From positions 96,238 to 160,237 of the forward strand of contig NZ_JOFJ01000011.1 in assembly GCF_000718255.1 (NCBI RefSeq): 64,000 nt of DNA, read 5' to 3'. Both the position numbers and the translations under genes were made by a program. This document shows positions 43,389-53,926 of the stretch, piece by piece (positions within the stretch are counted from its first letter, which is position 1; each line of letters opens with the position of its first letter). A model generated the notes under the pieces. The model saw only the letters and a list, made by a program, of their open reading frames with translations, was not told the origin of the DNA and searched no databases. This DNA comes from Spirillospora albida. Lineage in GTDB: Bacteria > Actinomycetota > Actinomycetes > Streptosporangiales > Streptosporangiaceae.

Positions 43389-44030
43389 TCAGGCGTTCTT
43401 GAGCAGATCGTCCAAGAGGGCGTCGTAGTCGTCCTCCGGACGGCCCAGATCCAGGCGGGCGCGGTAGCGGAGACGGAGGAGGGCCTCGAGGCTGTCCTCC
43501 GCCAGCGCCACATCGTCGGGGCCCGGCGTCAGGGACTCGGGGGCGTCGTTCTCGCCCGGGGCGCCGCCGAGGCCGGTGCCGACCGCCTGGTCGCGCAGCG
43601 TCAGCACGACGTCGGCGCCCGCCGTCGCCCAGTCGTGCGCGCCGACCGGGTCCTCGTGGGCGTAGAGGACCTCCGCCACGGCCCGGTAGACCTCGGGGTC
43701 GCGGGGCGCGTCCTCGCGGATCTGGTCGAGGAGCTTGCGGGCCTCCCCGGCCTCGCCCAGTTCGAACAGGGCGTCGGCCAGGTAGGCGCGCGGGTCGCCG
43801 TAGGTCTCGCCGCCGTCGTCCAGCGCGCGGCGGTAGAACTCGGCGGCACGGCCGTGATCGCCCGCGTGCTGCCACTGCTCGCCCGCCCGCAGCAGCACGT
43901 TGGCACGCGACACCCCGCTCGACACCGTCTCGGCCAGCTCGGCCAGCCGGCGAGCCGCCGAGATGTGATCGCCGGTGCGAAGGGTGTCGAACTCCAGGTC
44001 GTCGAGATCGTCTTCCGTCACATGCGTCAC
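43389..44030 (-). CDS. TPR-repeat protein
   Basis: 213 residues. At least three tetratricopeptide-like repeats between ~10 and ~140 (AARRLAELAETV...ANVLLRAGEQWQHAGDHGRAAEFYRRAL; DPRAYLADALFELGEAGEARKLL) and an acidic, Pro-containing C-terminal segment. Protein-protein interaction role. GTG start at 44030, six bases after a -10 box TAGCGT (leaderless). Not in an operon with its neighbours. Confidence 0.85.
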   Translation of the reverse strand: MTHVTEDDLDDLEFDTLRTGDHISAARRLAELAETVSSGVSRANVLLRAGEQWQHAGDHGRAAEFYRRALDDGGETYGDPRAYLADALFELGEAGEARKLLDQIREDAPRDPEVYRAVAEVLYAHEDPVGAHDWATAGADVVLTLRDQAVGTGLGGAPGENDAPESLTPGPDDVALAEDSLEALLRLRYRARLDLGRPEDDYDALLDDLLKNA

Positions 44031-44036
44031 GCCTCA

Positions 44037-44042
44037 ACGCTA
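44037..44042 (-). promoter_or_regulatory. Candidate -10 box of the TPR gene (leaderless)
   Basis: TAGCGT on the minus strand, six bases before the GTG at 44030. Confidence 0.5.
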
Positions 44043-44110
44043 CCCGCCGGTCGCCCAGCGAAGCGGGCGAATCGCTGATGATCGTGAACTATGGCGCTAT
44101 GCGCGTACCG

Positions 44111-45421
44111 CTACCGGCGCGAACGCTCCAGCGCGTCCCAGAACCCGCGGCGCAGCGCGTGCCGCACCTCGTCGTGCAGCAGGAAGTCGATCGGCAGCGA
44201 GGACCCCTGCAGCAGCCGGGCCTCGAGGTCGGACGGCATCCGCGGCTTGCGGGCCAGGACGGCCTCCAGCCACAGGGCGGGCGCGTCGCGGGCGACGGAC
44301 TCGCCGAAGTCCTGGCCCTCCTGGTGCGCGGCCTTCACCGCGTCCGCGAGCGTCGGCGCGTTCTGCGCGGACGGGACGGGCGACAGCTGCTGCGGGCCCG
44401 TGTAGGGACCGTGCGGCCGGCTCTCCGGCATCGACTGCGGCGGAGGCGGCGGGGACGGCGCCGGGACGGGGCCGCCGTACTGGCCCGGCGGCATCGGGTT
44501 CGACGGCAGCGGGTTCGAAGGGAGCGGGTTCTGCATCGGGTTCGGCACCGGGTTGTGCGCCGGGTTCTGCAGGGAGTTCGGCATCGAGGTCTGCATGGAG
44601 GCCGGGGCGGACGCCGGGGCCGCCTGGAGCGGCTGCCCGCCGGTACCGAGCGCGGAGCCGCCCGGCCCGCTGCCCGGCAGCGGGAGCGGGCCCGAGCCGA
44701 GGCCGCTCGTCCCGCCGGTCATCGCGGGGCCGAGATCGCGGATCGCGGCCGGCGGCCGGTCGCCGATCGGCGACGCGGGCGGCGGGCCGTTGTGCGAGGC
44801 GGGCTGGAGGGAGCCGAGGCCGGAGCCGTTGGCGGAGCCGTGGCCGTTCGACAGCGGGCTCGGGCCGGTGGACGAGGAGTCCATGCCGGCGAGGAGGCTG
44901 ACATAGGGCCGCAGATGGCCGGCGCCGATCTCGATCAGGTCGTCGCACTCCTGGCGCAGCACCCGGGAGATGGTCCAGTTGCCGTCGGCGGCGACGTGCA
45001 CGATCGTCACGCGGACCCCGAGGTCCTGCGCGTCGGCGACCACCTGGGCGAGGTCCTCGTCGCCGCTGACGACGACCGCGTCGGCGAGCGCGCGGTTGCG
45101 GGCGAGCGCCATCAGGTCGCGGTGGATCTCGGTGTCGACGCCCTCGCGGCGGCCGGGGCGGATGCGTCCGAGCCGGAGCTTCAGTCCGGGCAGGTCGGCG
45201 AGCGCGTCGTGCGCGGGCGACCGGCGGCCCTCGACCGTCGCCTCGTACCAGTAGCAGCGCAGGAGCGGCAGTCCGGTGCGTTCACGGGCGAGGTTGCCGA
45301 GGAGCTGCAGCAGGCCGCTGTAGTCCCACGAGACGGTCTCGCGATGGCGGGTGCCGTGCACCGCCATGGCGCCGTCGGCCAGCAGGTAGCCGGCGTCCAC
45401 GAACAGCGCGCAGCGATCCAT
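44111..45421 (-). CDS. NYN-domain protein (PIN-like nuclease) with Pro/Asn-rich linker
   Basis: 436 residues. An N-terminal NYN domain (~1-165) has the acidic PIN-type site: FVDAGYLL with Asp, GVDTEIHRDLMALAR and VVSGDEDLAQVVADA. NYN proteins are metal-dependent RNases. Residues ~185-370 are a low-complexity Pro/Gly/Ser/Asn linker with near-repeats such as NPLPSNPLPSNPM. The C-terminal ~65 residues form a helical domain (PALWLEAVLARKPRMPSDLEARLLQGS). The ATG at 45421 starts the NYN fold; a GTG at 45430 is possible and lies closer to AGGAAGGG. A 33-codon ORF precedes it by 18 bases. Confidence 0.85.
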   Translation of the reverse strand: MDRCALFVDAGYLLADGAMAVHGTRHRETVSWDYSGLLQLLGNLARERTGLPLLRCYWYEATVEGRRSPAHDALADLPGLKLRLGRIRPGRREGVDTEIHRDLMALARNRALADAVVVSGDEDLAQVVADAQDLGVRVTIVHVAADGNWTISRVLRQECDDLIEIGAGHLRPYVSLLAGMDSSSTGPSPLSNGHGSANGSGLGSLQPASHNGPPPASPIGDRPPAAIRDLGPAMTGGTSGLGSGPLPLPGSGPGGSALGTGGQPLQAAPASAPASMQTSMPNSLQNPAHNPVPNPMQNPLPSNPLPSNPMPPGQYGGPVPAPSPPPPPQSMPESRPHGPYTGPQQLSPVPSAQNAPTLADAVKAAHQEGQDFGESVARDAPALWLEAVLARKPRMPSDLEARLLQGSSLPIDFLLHDEVRHALRRGFWDALERSRR

Positions 45422-45439
45422 GCGACACACCGCCCTTCC

Positions 45440-45541
45440 TCAACATGGGGCCTGTTCAAGCGCCCACTCCACGGTCAGGCCGCCGAGGGTGACCACGTCG
45501 ACGGCGTGTCCTCGCCGCCCCGGGACGCGGGCCGGCGTCAT
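45440..45541 (-). CDS. Possible 33-aa small ORF upstream of the NYN gene
   Basis: ATG at 45541 with GGAGG about 10 bases upstream, 33 codons with GC-rich third positions, ending 18 bases before the NYN ATG. The product has a short basic start and a plausible beta-type end (VDVVTLGGLTVEWALEQAPC). It matches no family I know. A minus-strand TACTCT (45557-45562) next to the Shine-Dalgarno sequence could be a -10 box, but then the Shine-Dalgarno sequence would not be transcribed. Real but unproven. Confidence 0.35.
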   Translation of the reverse strand: MTPARVPGRRGHAVDVVTLGGLTVEWALEQAPC

Positions 45542-45836
45542 GACCCGGGCGCCTCCAGAGTAGTGAAGCTCACAAGGCCCTGGACCGATACGGCGATTCG
45601 CACTCTTTCATGCCGTCGCGCCGCTTCGCGACTCCCCGGTAACGACGAATGGGCAACCGCGGCGGACGCTACCAGCCGATTCGGCTCCGCCCCGAGGATC
45701 CGCCTGATCTTTACGAGCGGACGCGGGTCGCCGGTCCGGTCGCGGCGGCACGTGAACCCCGGTGCGGAGGGCCCCGTGATCCCGCTGGGACGGGATCACG
45801 GGACGCCGCCGCGCCTCGCGGCCGGGTAATCGACTT
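45542..45836. other. Intergenic region between NYN and PhoD-type genes
   Basis: Nearly 300 bases without a convincing gene. Contains a small inverted repeat GTCGCG-CCGCTT-CGCGAC (45615-45632) and the terminator listed below; the promoter of the NYN transcript should lie in its left part. Confidence 0.5.
45773..45802 (-). terminator. Terminator of the PhoD-type gene
   Basis: A perfect 12-bp stem CCCGTGATCCCG / CGGGATCACGGG with a six-base loop, 35 bases after the stop codon; no T tract. Confidence 0.7.
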
Positions 45837-47459
45837 CTATCCCGAGGGTGAGCGGGTCACCGCTGCGCGGCCCATGGTGCCGAGCGTCCCCTTCCGCCCC
45901 GGTGTCTCCCAGATGACCCGGCAGTCCCGTCCCGAGAGGGTGACGGTGGCGATCGCGTTGTCGAACCAGGGGCCGTCGGTGAGGCGCCACCGCAGCGGCG
46001 GGGCGGGCACCTTCGCCAGCTTGGCGAGCATCCGGAACGGGCCCGCGGACGCGCGCGCGCACGCGATCCGGTTCGCCCACCGGAACACGCCGACGAGGGG
46101 GTTGCGCAGGGGGGAGCAGACGATCTGCGACACCTCCGACCGCAGGTTCTCGTCGATGACCCGGGCCAGGTACGAGTAGTGGATGTCGCCGGAGAGGAAG
46201 GAGACGCTCGCCGGTGCCGGGCCGCGCTCGCCGCGCCCCACCGCCGCGACCTCGTCCGCGAGTCTCCGGAACGACCGCTCGAACGCCGCCCAGTGCTCCA
46301 GGTCGGCGCCCTGCCGGATCTTCTCGCCGAGGCGCGCCCCGCGCCGGCCCCACGCTCCCGCGGCGACCGCCTCGTTCCACGCCTCCGCGTGGTGGATCGC
46401 CCCGGGCAGGAGGTACGGCAGGGAGCTCGCGATCAGGAGATGGTCCATGCCGCCCTGGACGCGCCCGTCGAGCCAGCGGAACTCCTCGTCGTCGAGCATG
46501 CCGCGCCGGTCGGCGGTCAGCAGCCGGGAGCAGCGGCTGTCCACGACGATGAGCCGCGTGCCGCCCCAGTCGTGCGCGTAGCTCCACCGCGCGGTCGCCG
46601 GCTCCCGGTCGGCGCGCTCGGCGAACTCGTCCAGGAAGCCGCCCGCGTCACCGGACGCCTTCAGCACCGCCCCGTAGACCGGGTCGGACGCGCGCTCCTC
46701 CGGTGACAGGTTCCCGATGTGCTGGTAGATCCAGTAGGACGAGATGCCGCCGGTGATGCGCGCCCGCCACCACGGCTGCGTCCACATCTCCTCCCGCCAC
46801 GCGTGCGAGGTGTTCCAGTCGTCACGGATGTCGTGGTCGTCGAAGATCGTGAACGTGGGGACGGTGGACAGCAGCCACCGCACGGCCGGGTCGGCGCTCC
46901 ACGCCAGTTCGTAGAGGTGCGTGTAGTCCTCGAAGTCGGCCGCCTCGTCGACGGGCGCCTCCTCCGGCGAGCGGCGGCCGCGGATGAACGCGCGCATCTC
47001 GTCGCTCAGCTCGTCCGCGTACACCTGGTCGCCCACCATGAGGAGGATGTCGGGCCATTCCCCGCCTTCCCGCAGCCGGTGCGCGAACGCGGTGAGCGCG
47101 TCGTGCCCGAACTGCTCGACCGTGCCGGGGGAGCGGCGGCAGGACCCGAACGAGATGCGGAGCCCGCCCTCCGGGTCGAGCGTCCTGATCTGGCTGGGGG
47201 GGAACGCCGAGCCGGGTTCCGGCCAGACGGTCTCGCCGTCGACGCGAACCTCGTACGGGATCCGGGCGCCCACGTCCAGCCCGTCCAGTTCGACGAGCGC
47301 GTAGTGGTGGCCGTGCACGGTGAAGGTGCGGGTCCCCGAGTCGACCCCGTGTTCGGCGGAGACGACGCGGACCTCGCAGGGACGATCGGTCTCCACCCAG
47401 ATCGTCGCGGTGTGCGCGCTCACGTGCCGGAGGAGCGGCCCGATTACCAAAGCGGTCAT
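45837..47459 (-). CDS. PhoD-like alkaline phosphatase / phosphodiesterase
   Basis: 540 residues. N-terminal beta-sandwich (PhoD_N, ~1-100: VSAHTATIWVETDRPCEVRVV) and a calcineurin-like metallophosphatase domain of the PhoD class with ISFGSCRRS, MVGDQVYADEL, TIFDDHDIRDDWN and SFLSGDIHYSYLARV carrying the metal ligands. There is no signal peptide or Tat motif, so unlike secreted PhoD it should be cytoplasmic. The ATG at 47459 follows GAGACGTG. Transcribed in the same direction as the epimerase gene 49 bases upstream. Confidence 0.9.
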   Translation of the reverse strand: MTALVIGPLLRHVSAHTATIWVETDRPCEVRVVSAEHGVDSGTRTFTVHGHHYALVELDGLDVGARIPYEVRVDGETVWPEPGSAFPPSQIRTLDPEGGLRISFGSCRRSPGTVEQFGHDALTAFAHRLREGGEWPDILLMVGDQVYADELSDEMRAFIRGRRSPEEAPVDEAADFEDYTHLYELAWSADPAVRWLLSTVPTFTIFDDHDIRDDWNTSHAWREEMWTQPWWRARITGGISSYWIYQHIGNLSPEERASDPVYGAVLKASGDAGGFLDEFAERADREPATARWSYAHDWGGTRLIVVDSRCSRLLTADRRGMLDDEEFRWLDGRVQGGMDHLLIASSLPYLLPGAIHHAEAWNEAVAAGAWGRRGARLGEKIRQGADLEHWAAFERSFRRLADEVAAVGRGERGPAPASVSFLSGDIHYSYLARVIDENLRSEVSQIVCSPLRNPLVGVFRWANRIACARASAGPFRMLAKLAKVPAPPLRWRLTDGPWFDNAIATVTLSGRDCRVIWETPGRKGTLGTMGRAAVTRSPSG

Positions 47460-47508
47460 ATCACGTCTCTGTATCCGGTCCGGGGCGTCCGCGTCCACCG
47501 ATCCGGGG

Positions 47509-48513
47509 TCACGGCTGAGCCGATCTCAGCAGCTTTTCCTCTGCTTCTCGGGAGAGTCCCACGTCAGGGCGGTCCGGACGCTGGGGAGCCCGTCCCCCGA
47601 TCTCCTGGAGCCATGCCCATGTGTCGGCGACGGTCTCCTCCACGGGACGGCAGCGGAGCCCGGAGGCGATCGCCTTGCCGACGTCCGCCCCGTGCATGCT
47701 GTCGTGCGCCTCGCCGGGCGGCAGCCAGATGGGAAGGTCCGTCCAGGGCTCGACACCGGCGTCGAGTATCCGATCCGGGTCGAGCCACACGAACTCCGCG
47801 TCCGAGCCGGTCGTCTCGGCGCAGGCGGTGAGGAGCGCCTCCATCGTGGTGCGCCCGGCCGGGCCGACCAGGTCGTAGGGGCCGGCGAGACCCTTCTCCA
47901 CGGCGTCCAGCGTCCAGGCCGCCAGGTCGCGGACGTCGATGTACTGGACGGCCAGGCCGCGCGGCCCGGGAGCCGCCACCCGGCCGCCCCGCGCGACGCG
48001 CCCCAGCCACCAGGGCAGACGCCCGATGTTCTCGTACGGGCCCAGGATCAGCCCGGCCCGGACGTGCAGCGTCCGGTCGCCGAACGCGGCCTCCGCCGCG
48101 AGCTCCCCGCCCCGCTTCGCCTTCGCGTACTCGACGTCGCCGTCGTCGGGGGACGCGTCGAACAGCGGCGCCCCCTCGTCGGAGCCGGCGGGGAGGGGGT
48201 ACCGGTACACCGAGCGGCTGGAGATGTAGACGTACCGTCCGGCGCGGCCCGCCAGGAGCCGGGCCGCGTCCCGCACGACCGAGGGCGCCGCGGACCAGGT
48301 GTCGATCACGGCGTCCCATCCGTCCTCTCCGTCGCGCGCCGCGAGGAGGGCGAGCCCGCCGGGCTCGGTGCGGTCGCCGTGGAGGGACCGCGCGCCCGCC
48401 GGCGGTTCAAGCCGTCCCCGGTGGAAGACGGTCACCTCCCAGCCCCGCGCGAGCGCGTCCTCGGTGATGGCCCGGCCCACGAATTCCGTTCCGCCCAGCA
48501 TCAGGATCCTCAT
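47509..48513 (-). CDS. NAD-dependent epimerase/dehydratase (atypical extended SDR)
   Basis: 334 residues. Rossmann fold with a glycine motif MLGGTEFVGRA at the N-terminus and VYISSRSVYRYP carrying the Tyr region; the usual YxxxK may be YAKAK near residue 150. Family members act on nucleotide sugars or similar; this atypical branch resembles isoflavone-reductase-like and RNA-binding SDRs (GTxFxG). The ATG at 48513 begins the Rossmann fold; upstream CACAGT seven bases away may be a -10 box. Substrate unknown. Confidence 0.85.
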   Translation of the reverse strand: MRILMLGGTEFVGRAITEDALARGWEVTVFHRGRLEPPAGARSLHGDRTEPGGLALLAARDGEDGWDAVIDTWSAAPSVVRDAARLLAGRAGRYVYISSRSVYRYPLPAGSDEGAPLFDASPDDGDVEYAKAKRGGELAAEAAFGDRTLHVRAGLILGPYENIGRLPWWLGRVARGGRVAAPGPRGLAVQYIDVRDLAAWTLDAVEKGLAGPYDLVGPAGRTTMEALLTACAETTGSDAEFVWLDPDRILDAGVEPWTDLPIWLPPGEAHDSMHGADVGKAIASGLRCRPVEETVADTWAWLQEIGGRAPQRPDRPDVGLSREAEEKLLRSAQP

Positions 48514-48642
48514 GGTCGCGACTGTGCCCGGTCGGCGCCCGGTACGGAACGTGCGCACGCTCTGAGCGGAATCACCCAGAGTGACCATCCTGCCACGTAA
48601 CGGATGACCGAAAATAGCGAAATGAGATGCAATTTAATGGTC

Positions 48643-48674
48643 GGAGGAAAAATACTGGTAGGTATTTCTCCTCC
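48643..48674. promoter_or_regulatory. 13-bp inverted repeat upstream of the roadblock operon
   Basis: Arms 48643-48655 and 48662-48674 (GGAGGAAAAATAC / GTATTTCTCCTCC, one mismatch) with a six-base loop, in a low-GC gap between divergent genes. Candidate operator or RNA hairpin; placed about 110 bases before the first roadblock gene. Confidence 0.55.
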
Positions 48675-48782
48675 CCTTCAGGGAACTTATCGCGATTTAA
48701 CGAAATCCGGTGGCCAACGTCAGGGAGGGAGGTATGGTCATGATTCCTGCAACTCTCATTAACTGTGGGGGGAATGGGCATT

Positions 48783-49163
48783 GTGGCCGGTATCGAGGAC
48801 TGCCTCATGCGGATGATGACGATCCCCGGCGCCCAGCGCGTGACGCTGGTCGACTGCGCCAGCGGGCTCGCCGTCGCCGCGGCGGGCCGCGAGGACCTCA
48901 TCGACCAGCACGAAGACGCCGCCGGCGTCACCGACGTCGTCCGCGCGATCCTCACGACGCCGGCGTTCAGCGCGACACCCGCCGGCGATGACGTCGAAGA
49001 GATCATCGTCTGCGGAACCGGTGGATACCACCTGCTCGCCCTCACCGGAGCCGATCTCGACGGCCATCTCCTCGTCCATTTGCTCATCGACAGGGAAAAC
49101 GGCAACATCGCGCTCGCCCGGCTGCGGCTGCGCGAGGTCGTCCACGAAATGACGGGCGCCTGA
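48783..49163 (+). CDS. Roadblock/LC7-like protein 1
   Basis: 126 residues, one small alpha/beta domain. It shares spacing and the end motif DRxxxNxALARxRL (DRENGNIALARLRLREV) with the fourth gene of this operon, so the two are paralogues of the roadblock-like fold. Start codon: GTG at 48783 is preferred because GGGGGGAA lies ~9 bases upstream and the N-terminus then equals that of the paralogue; ATG 48774 and GTG 48765 are in-frame alternatives. It is followed by the next gene after 1 base. Bacterial roadblock proteins usually regulate small Ras-like GTPases; none is adjacent. Confidence 0.78.
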   Translation: MAGIEDCLMRMMTIPGAQRVTLVDCASGLAVAAAGREDLIDQHEDAAGVTDVVRAILTTPAFSATPAGDDVEEIIVCGTGGYHLLALTGADLDGHLLVHLLIDRENGNIALARLRLREVVHEMTGA

Positions 49164-49164
49164 C

Positions 49165-49872
49165 ATGACACTCGCGACCGAAAGACCGCACACCTCCGCC
49201 CCGATCCCGGCAGCCGCCGCGGGGGTCGTCGACGAACTGTGGACGCTCGAGAAGCGAAGGGCCCACGGGGTCCTCCGGCTCGCGGGCGAGGGCGTCCTGC
49301 ACATCGCGGACGGCGCCGTCGTCGCGGCCGAGAGCCGGCACACCTCCGGGGCGGCGCCCGGCGACGCCCGCGACCTCGCCGCGCTGCTCGCCCTGTTCGA
49401 CGCGGCCTACTTCCTGCTCGGATCGCCCGCCGAGCCGCTGTTCATCCCCGGCCCGGTGAGAGGGGGCGGGCCGGGGGTCAGCGCGTCGACGCTCGTCCAC
49501 GAAGGGGAACGGCGGCGGGCCGCCCTCGACGCGGTATGGGCGTCGCCGTCGGCCGACACCCTGCCGGTGGTGCCGGTCCGGCGCGTCCGGCGGCAGCGGG
49601 TCATCCTCACCGGACCGCAGGCCGAACTGCTCCTCAACGCGGACGGGCTGCGCACCCCCGTGCGGCTCGCGCGGGACCTCGGCCGGGCGGCGTTCCCCTG
49701 CCTGCTCGCCGTCCGGGGGCTCGCGGCGGCCGGCCTCATCGAGACGGCAGCGCCCGCCGAACCCGCCGCGCCCCGCGCCGCGCCGCCCGTCCCCACCCTC
49801 TCGGACGGATGGGCGCCGCCCGACCTCGACCTGCTCACGCGACTCCGGACGGCACTCACGGAACTCGTCTGA
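49165..49872 (+). CDS. PATAN/DUF4388-like and winged-helix-like protein of the roadblock operon
   Basis: 235 residues. Residues ~20-60 (VVDELWTLEKRRAHGVLRLA then VLHIADGAVVAAES) have the PATAN/DUF4388 pattern 'G.L.L...vl.f.dG.iv.A'. Residues ~145-195 (TGPQAELLLNADGLRTPVRL ... LLAVRGLAAAGLIE) look like a winged helix of the type in PATAN/GTPase-linked proteins. The C-terminus is Pro/Ala-rich then helical. One base separates it from both neighbours' codons, so translation is coupled. It may be the effector partner of the roadblock proteins. Family membership is by pattern only. Confidence 0.6.
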   Translation: MTLATERPHTSAPIPAAAAGVVDELWTLEKRRAHGVLRLAGEGVLHIADGAVVAAESRHTSGAAPGDARDLAALLALFDAAYFLLGSPAEPLFIPGPVRGGGPGVSASTLVHEGERRRAALDAVWASPSADTLPVVPVRRVRRQRVILTGPQAELLLNADGLRTPVRLARDLGRAAFPCLLAVRGLAAAGLIETAAPAEPAAPRAAPPVPTLSDGWAPPDLDLLTRLRTALTELV

Positions 49873-49873
49873 C

Positions 49874-50317
49874 GTGCTGAAACATTTGATCGAAAGGTTG
49901 GCCAAGGTGGCGGATCCGGCCGTGACCGCACAGGGGCTGGACCCCGACGTGATGACCGAGCTGCGGGCCCTGCGCACCCGCATCCCGCAGCTCACCGGCA
50001 GCCTGGTCGCCTCCGCGGACGGCCTGCTCGTCGCGCACGACCTCCCGCCGTCCGTCGAGCCGTCCGGGATGGCGGCCGTGACGGCGTCGGGACTCGCCCT
50101 GGCGCACCGCATCGCGCGGACCGCGCACGGCGGCGCCTTCTACGAAGTGGTGATCCGCGGCGTCGACGGCTACGTCGTCACCTACTCGGCGGGGCCCGAA
50201 GCCTCGCTCACCGTGCTGGCCGGCGCCGAGGTGAACGTGGGACGGCTCCACCTGGAATCCCGCCCCGTCGCCCGCGCCATCGCGGCACTCCTCATGCCGA
50301 CGACGCGCCGCGCATGA
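49874..50317 (+). CDS. Roadblock/LC7-like protein 2 (MglB-like)
   Basis: 147 residues with the classical roadblock arrangement: helix (~25-35), strand TGSLVASADGLLVAHDLP, helix SGLALAHRIARTA, strand VIRGVDGYVVTYSAG and SLTVLAGAEVNVGRLHLESR. Closest in pattern to MglB-type GTPase regulators. GTG start one base after the previous stop; a Met at codon 25 is an alternative start. Cytoplasmic. Confidence 0.78.
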   Translation: MLKHLIERLAKVADPAVTAQGLDPDVMTELRALRTRIPQLTGSLVASADGLLVAHDLPPSVEPSGMAAVTASGLALAHRIARTAHGGAFYEVVIRGVDGYVVTYSAGPEASLTVLAGAEVNVGRLHLESRPVARAIAALLMPTTRRA

Positions 50318-50364
50318 CGACCGATCACGCAAGGCAAGGAAATCCAACAGAGAGGGGCAAGACC

Positions 50365-50736
50365 ATGTCGAACCTGGACCTCGCGCTCAAGGACATGATG
50401 ACGGTCGACGGCGCGATCGGCGCCGCCGTCGTCGACTACAACAGCGGGATGGCGCTCGGCCATCTCGGCAGTTCGAAGGCCCTGGACCTCCAGGTCGCCG
50501 CCGCCGGGAACACCGAGGTCGTCCGGGCGAAGATCCGCACGATGGAGCAGCTCGCCCTCAAGGACGAGATCGAGGACATCCTCATCAGCCTCTCCGGCCA
50601 GTACCACATCATCAGGCCGGTGACCGGCCGGAAGGGCAAGGGGCTGTTCATGTACATGGCGCTCGACCGGAACCGCGCCAACCTGGCCCTCGCGCGGCAC
50701 CGGTTGAAGGACATCGAGGAGAACCTCGAGGTCTGA
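50365..50736 (+). CDS. Roadblock/LC7-like protein 3
   Basis: 123 residues, paralogue of the first gene of the operon: both have a short helix, KDMMTVDGA / RMMTIPGA, then the long helix and the C-terminal DRNRANLALARHRLKDI. Well-placed Shine-Dalgarno sequence AGAGGGG before ATG 50365; an upstream in-frame ATG overlaps the previous stop but lacks one. Last gene of the operon, followed by a 17-bp bidirectional terminator hairpin. Confidence 0.8.
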   Translation: MSNLDLALKDMMTVDGAIGAAVVDYNSGMALGHLGSSKALDLQVAAAGNTEVVRAKIRTMEQLALKDEIEDILISLSGQYHIIRPVTGRKGKGLFMYMALDRNRANLALARHRLKDIEENLEV

Positions 50737-50775
50737 GTCGCCCCGGGGGCCGGCGCCCTGAAACGCCCGGCGAGC

Positions 50776-50814
50776 CGTGCGGCCTCCGCGCGTTCAACGC
50801 GCGGAGGCCGCACG
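50776..50814. terminator. Bidirectional terminator between roadblock operon and clpB
   Basis: A perfect 17-bp stem (50776-50792 with 50798-50814), loop TTCAA, between convergent transcripts. Confidence 0.85.
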
Positions 50815-50834
50815 CCCGTGGGTACGGGCCGAGG

Positions 50835-53432
<2,598 letters not shown>

Positions 53433-53456
53433 GCCCGCTCCCCTGGTCCCCGGACT

Positions 53457-53906
53457 TCAGTGGTCGCGGCGATCCCGCCACACCACCACGCTGGTCTGCC
53501 TGATCGGCACCAGATCCGACCCCGGCGCGCCGGGGTCGCCGTGCCGCCGCTGCTGCGCCAGGCGCGCCGCGACGGAACGGGTCGACTCGAGTTCGTTGGC
53601 GAGCTCCTCCAGCGCCCGGTGCGCCTTCGCGAGCTCGTCCCGGAGCCGCGCGTTGTCGCGCTGCAGCTCCAGGATGTGCTTGATGCCGGAAAGGTTGATC
53701 CCCTCCTCCTGCGAGAGCCGCTGGATCTCGCGCAGGAGCACGATGTCGCGCATCGAGTAGCGGCGGCCCCGCCCGGCCGTCCGGCCGGGCGAGACGAGCC
53801 CCATCCGGTCGTACGTCCGCAGCGTCTGCGGATGGAGCCCGGACAGCTGCGCCGCCACCGAGATCACGTAGACGGGGGTGTCGTCACCGAACGCGTCCCC
53901 GTTCAT
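53457..53906 (-). CDS. hspR: HspR heat-shock repressor (MerR family)
   Basis: 149 residues. MerR-type winged helix (VYVISVAAQLSGLHPQTLRTYDRMGLVSP; RRYSMRDIVLLREIQ) and a coiled-coil dimerisation helix (~65-115). HspR binds the HAIR operator upstream of dnaK and uses DnaK as co-repressor. GGAGGCGAGG precedes the ATG. It follows dnaJ after 122 bases of structured DNA and precedes clpB. Confidence 0.95.
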   Translation of the reverse strand: MNGDAFGDDTPVYVISVAAQLSGLHPQTLRTYDRMGLVSPGRTAGRGRRYSMRDIVLLREIQRLSQEEGINLSGIKHILELQRDNARLRDELAKAHRALEELANELESTRSVAARLAQQRRHGDPGAPGSDLVPIRQTSVVVWRDRRDH

Positions 53907-53926
53907 GGCCTCGCCTCCGCTCGGCG

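Noticed and set aside
44480..44600. CRISPR-like or tandem repeat array in the NYN gene
   Set aside because: The repetition is a degenerate coding repeat (Asn-Pro-rich linker) with units of unequal length and no spacers.
48734..48991. ORF starting ATG 48734 after a very strong GGGAGGGAGG sequence
   Set aside because: It overlaps the roadblock gene in another frame and turns into Arg/Asp-rich shadow sequence; kept only as a possible short translated leader.
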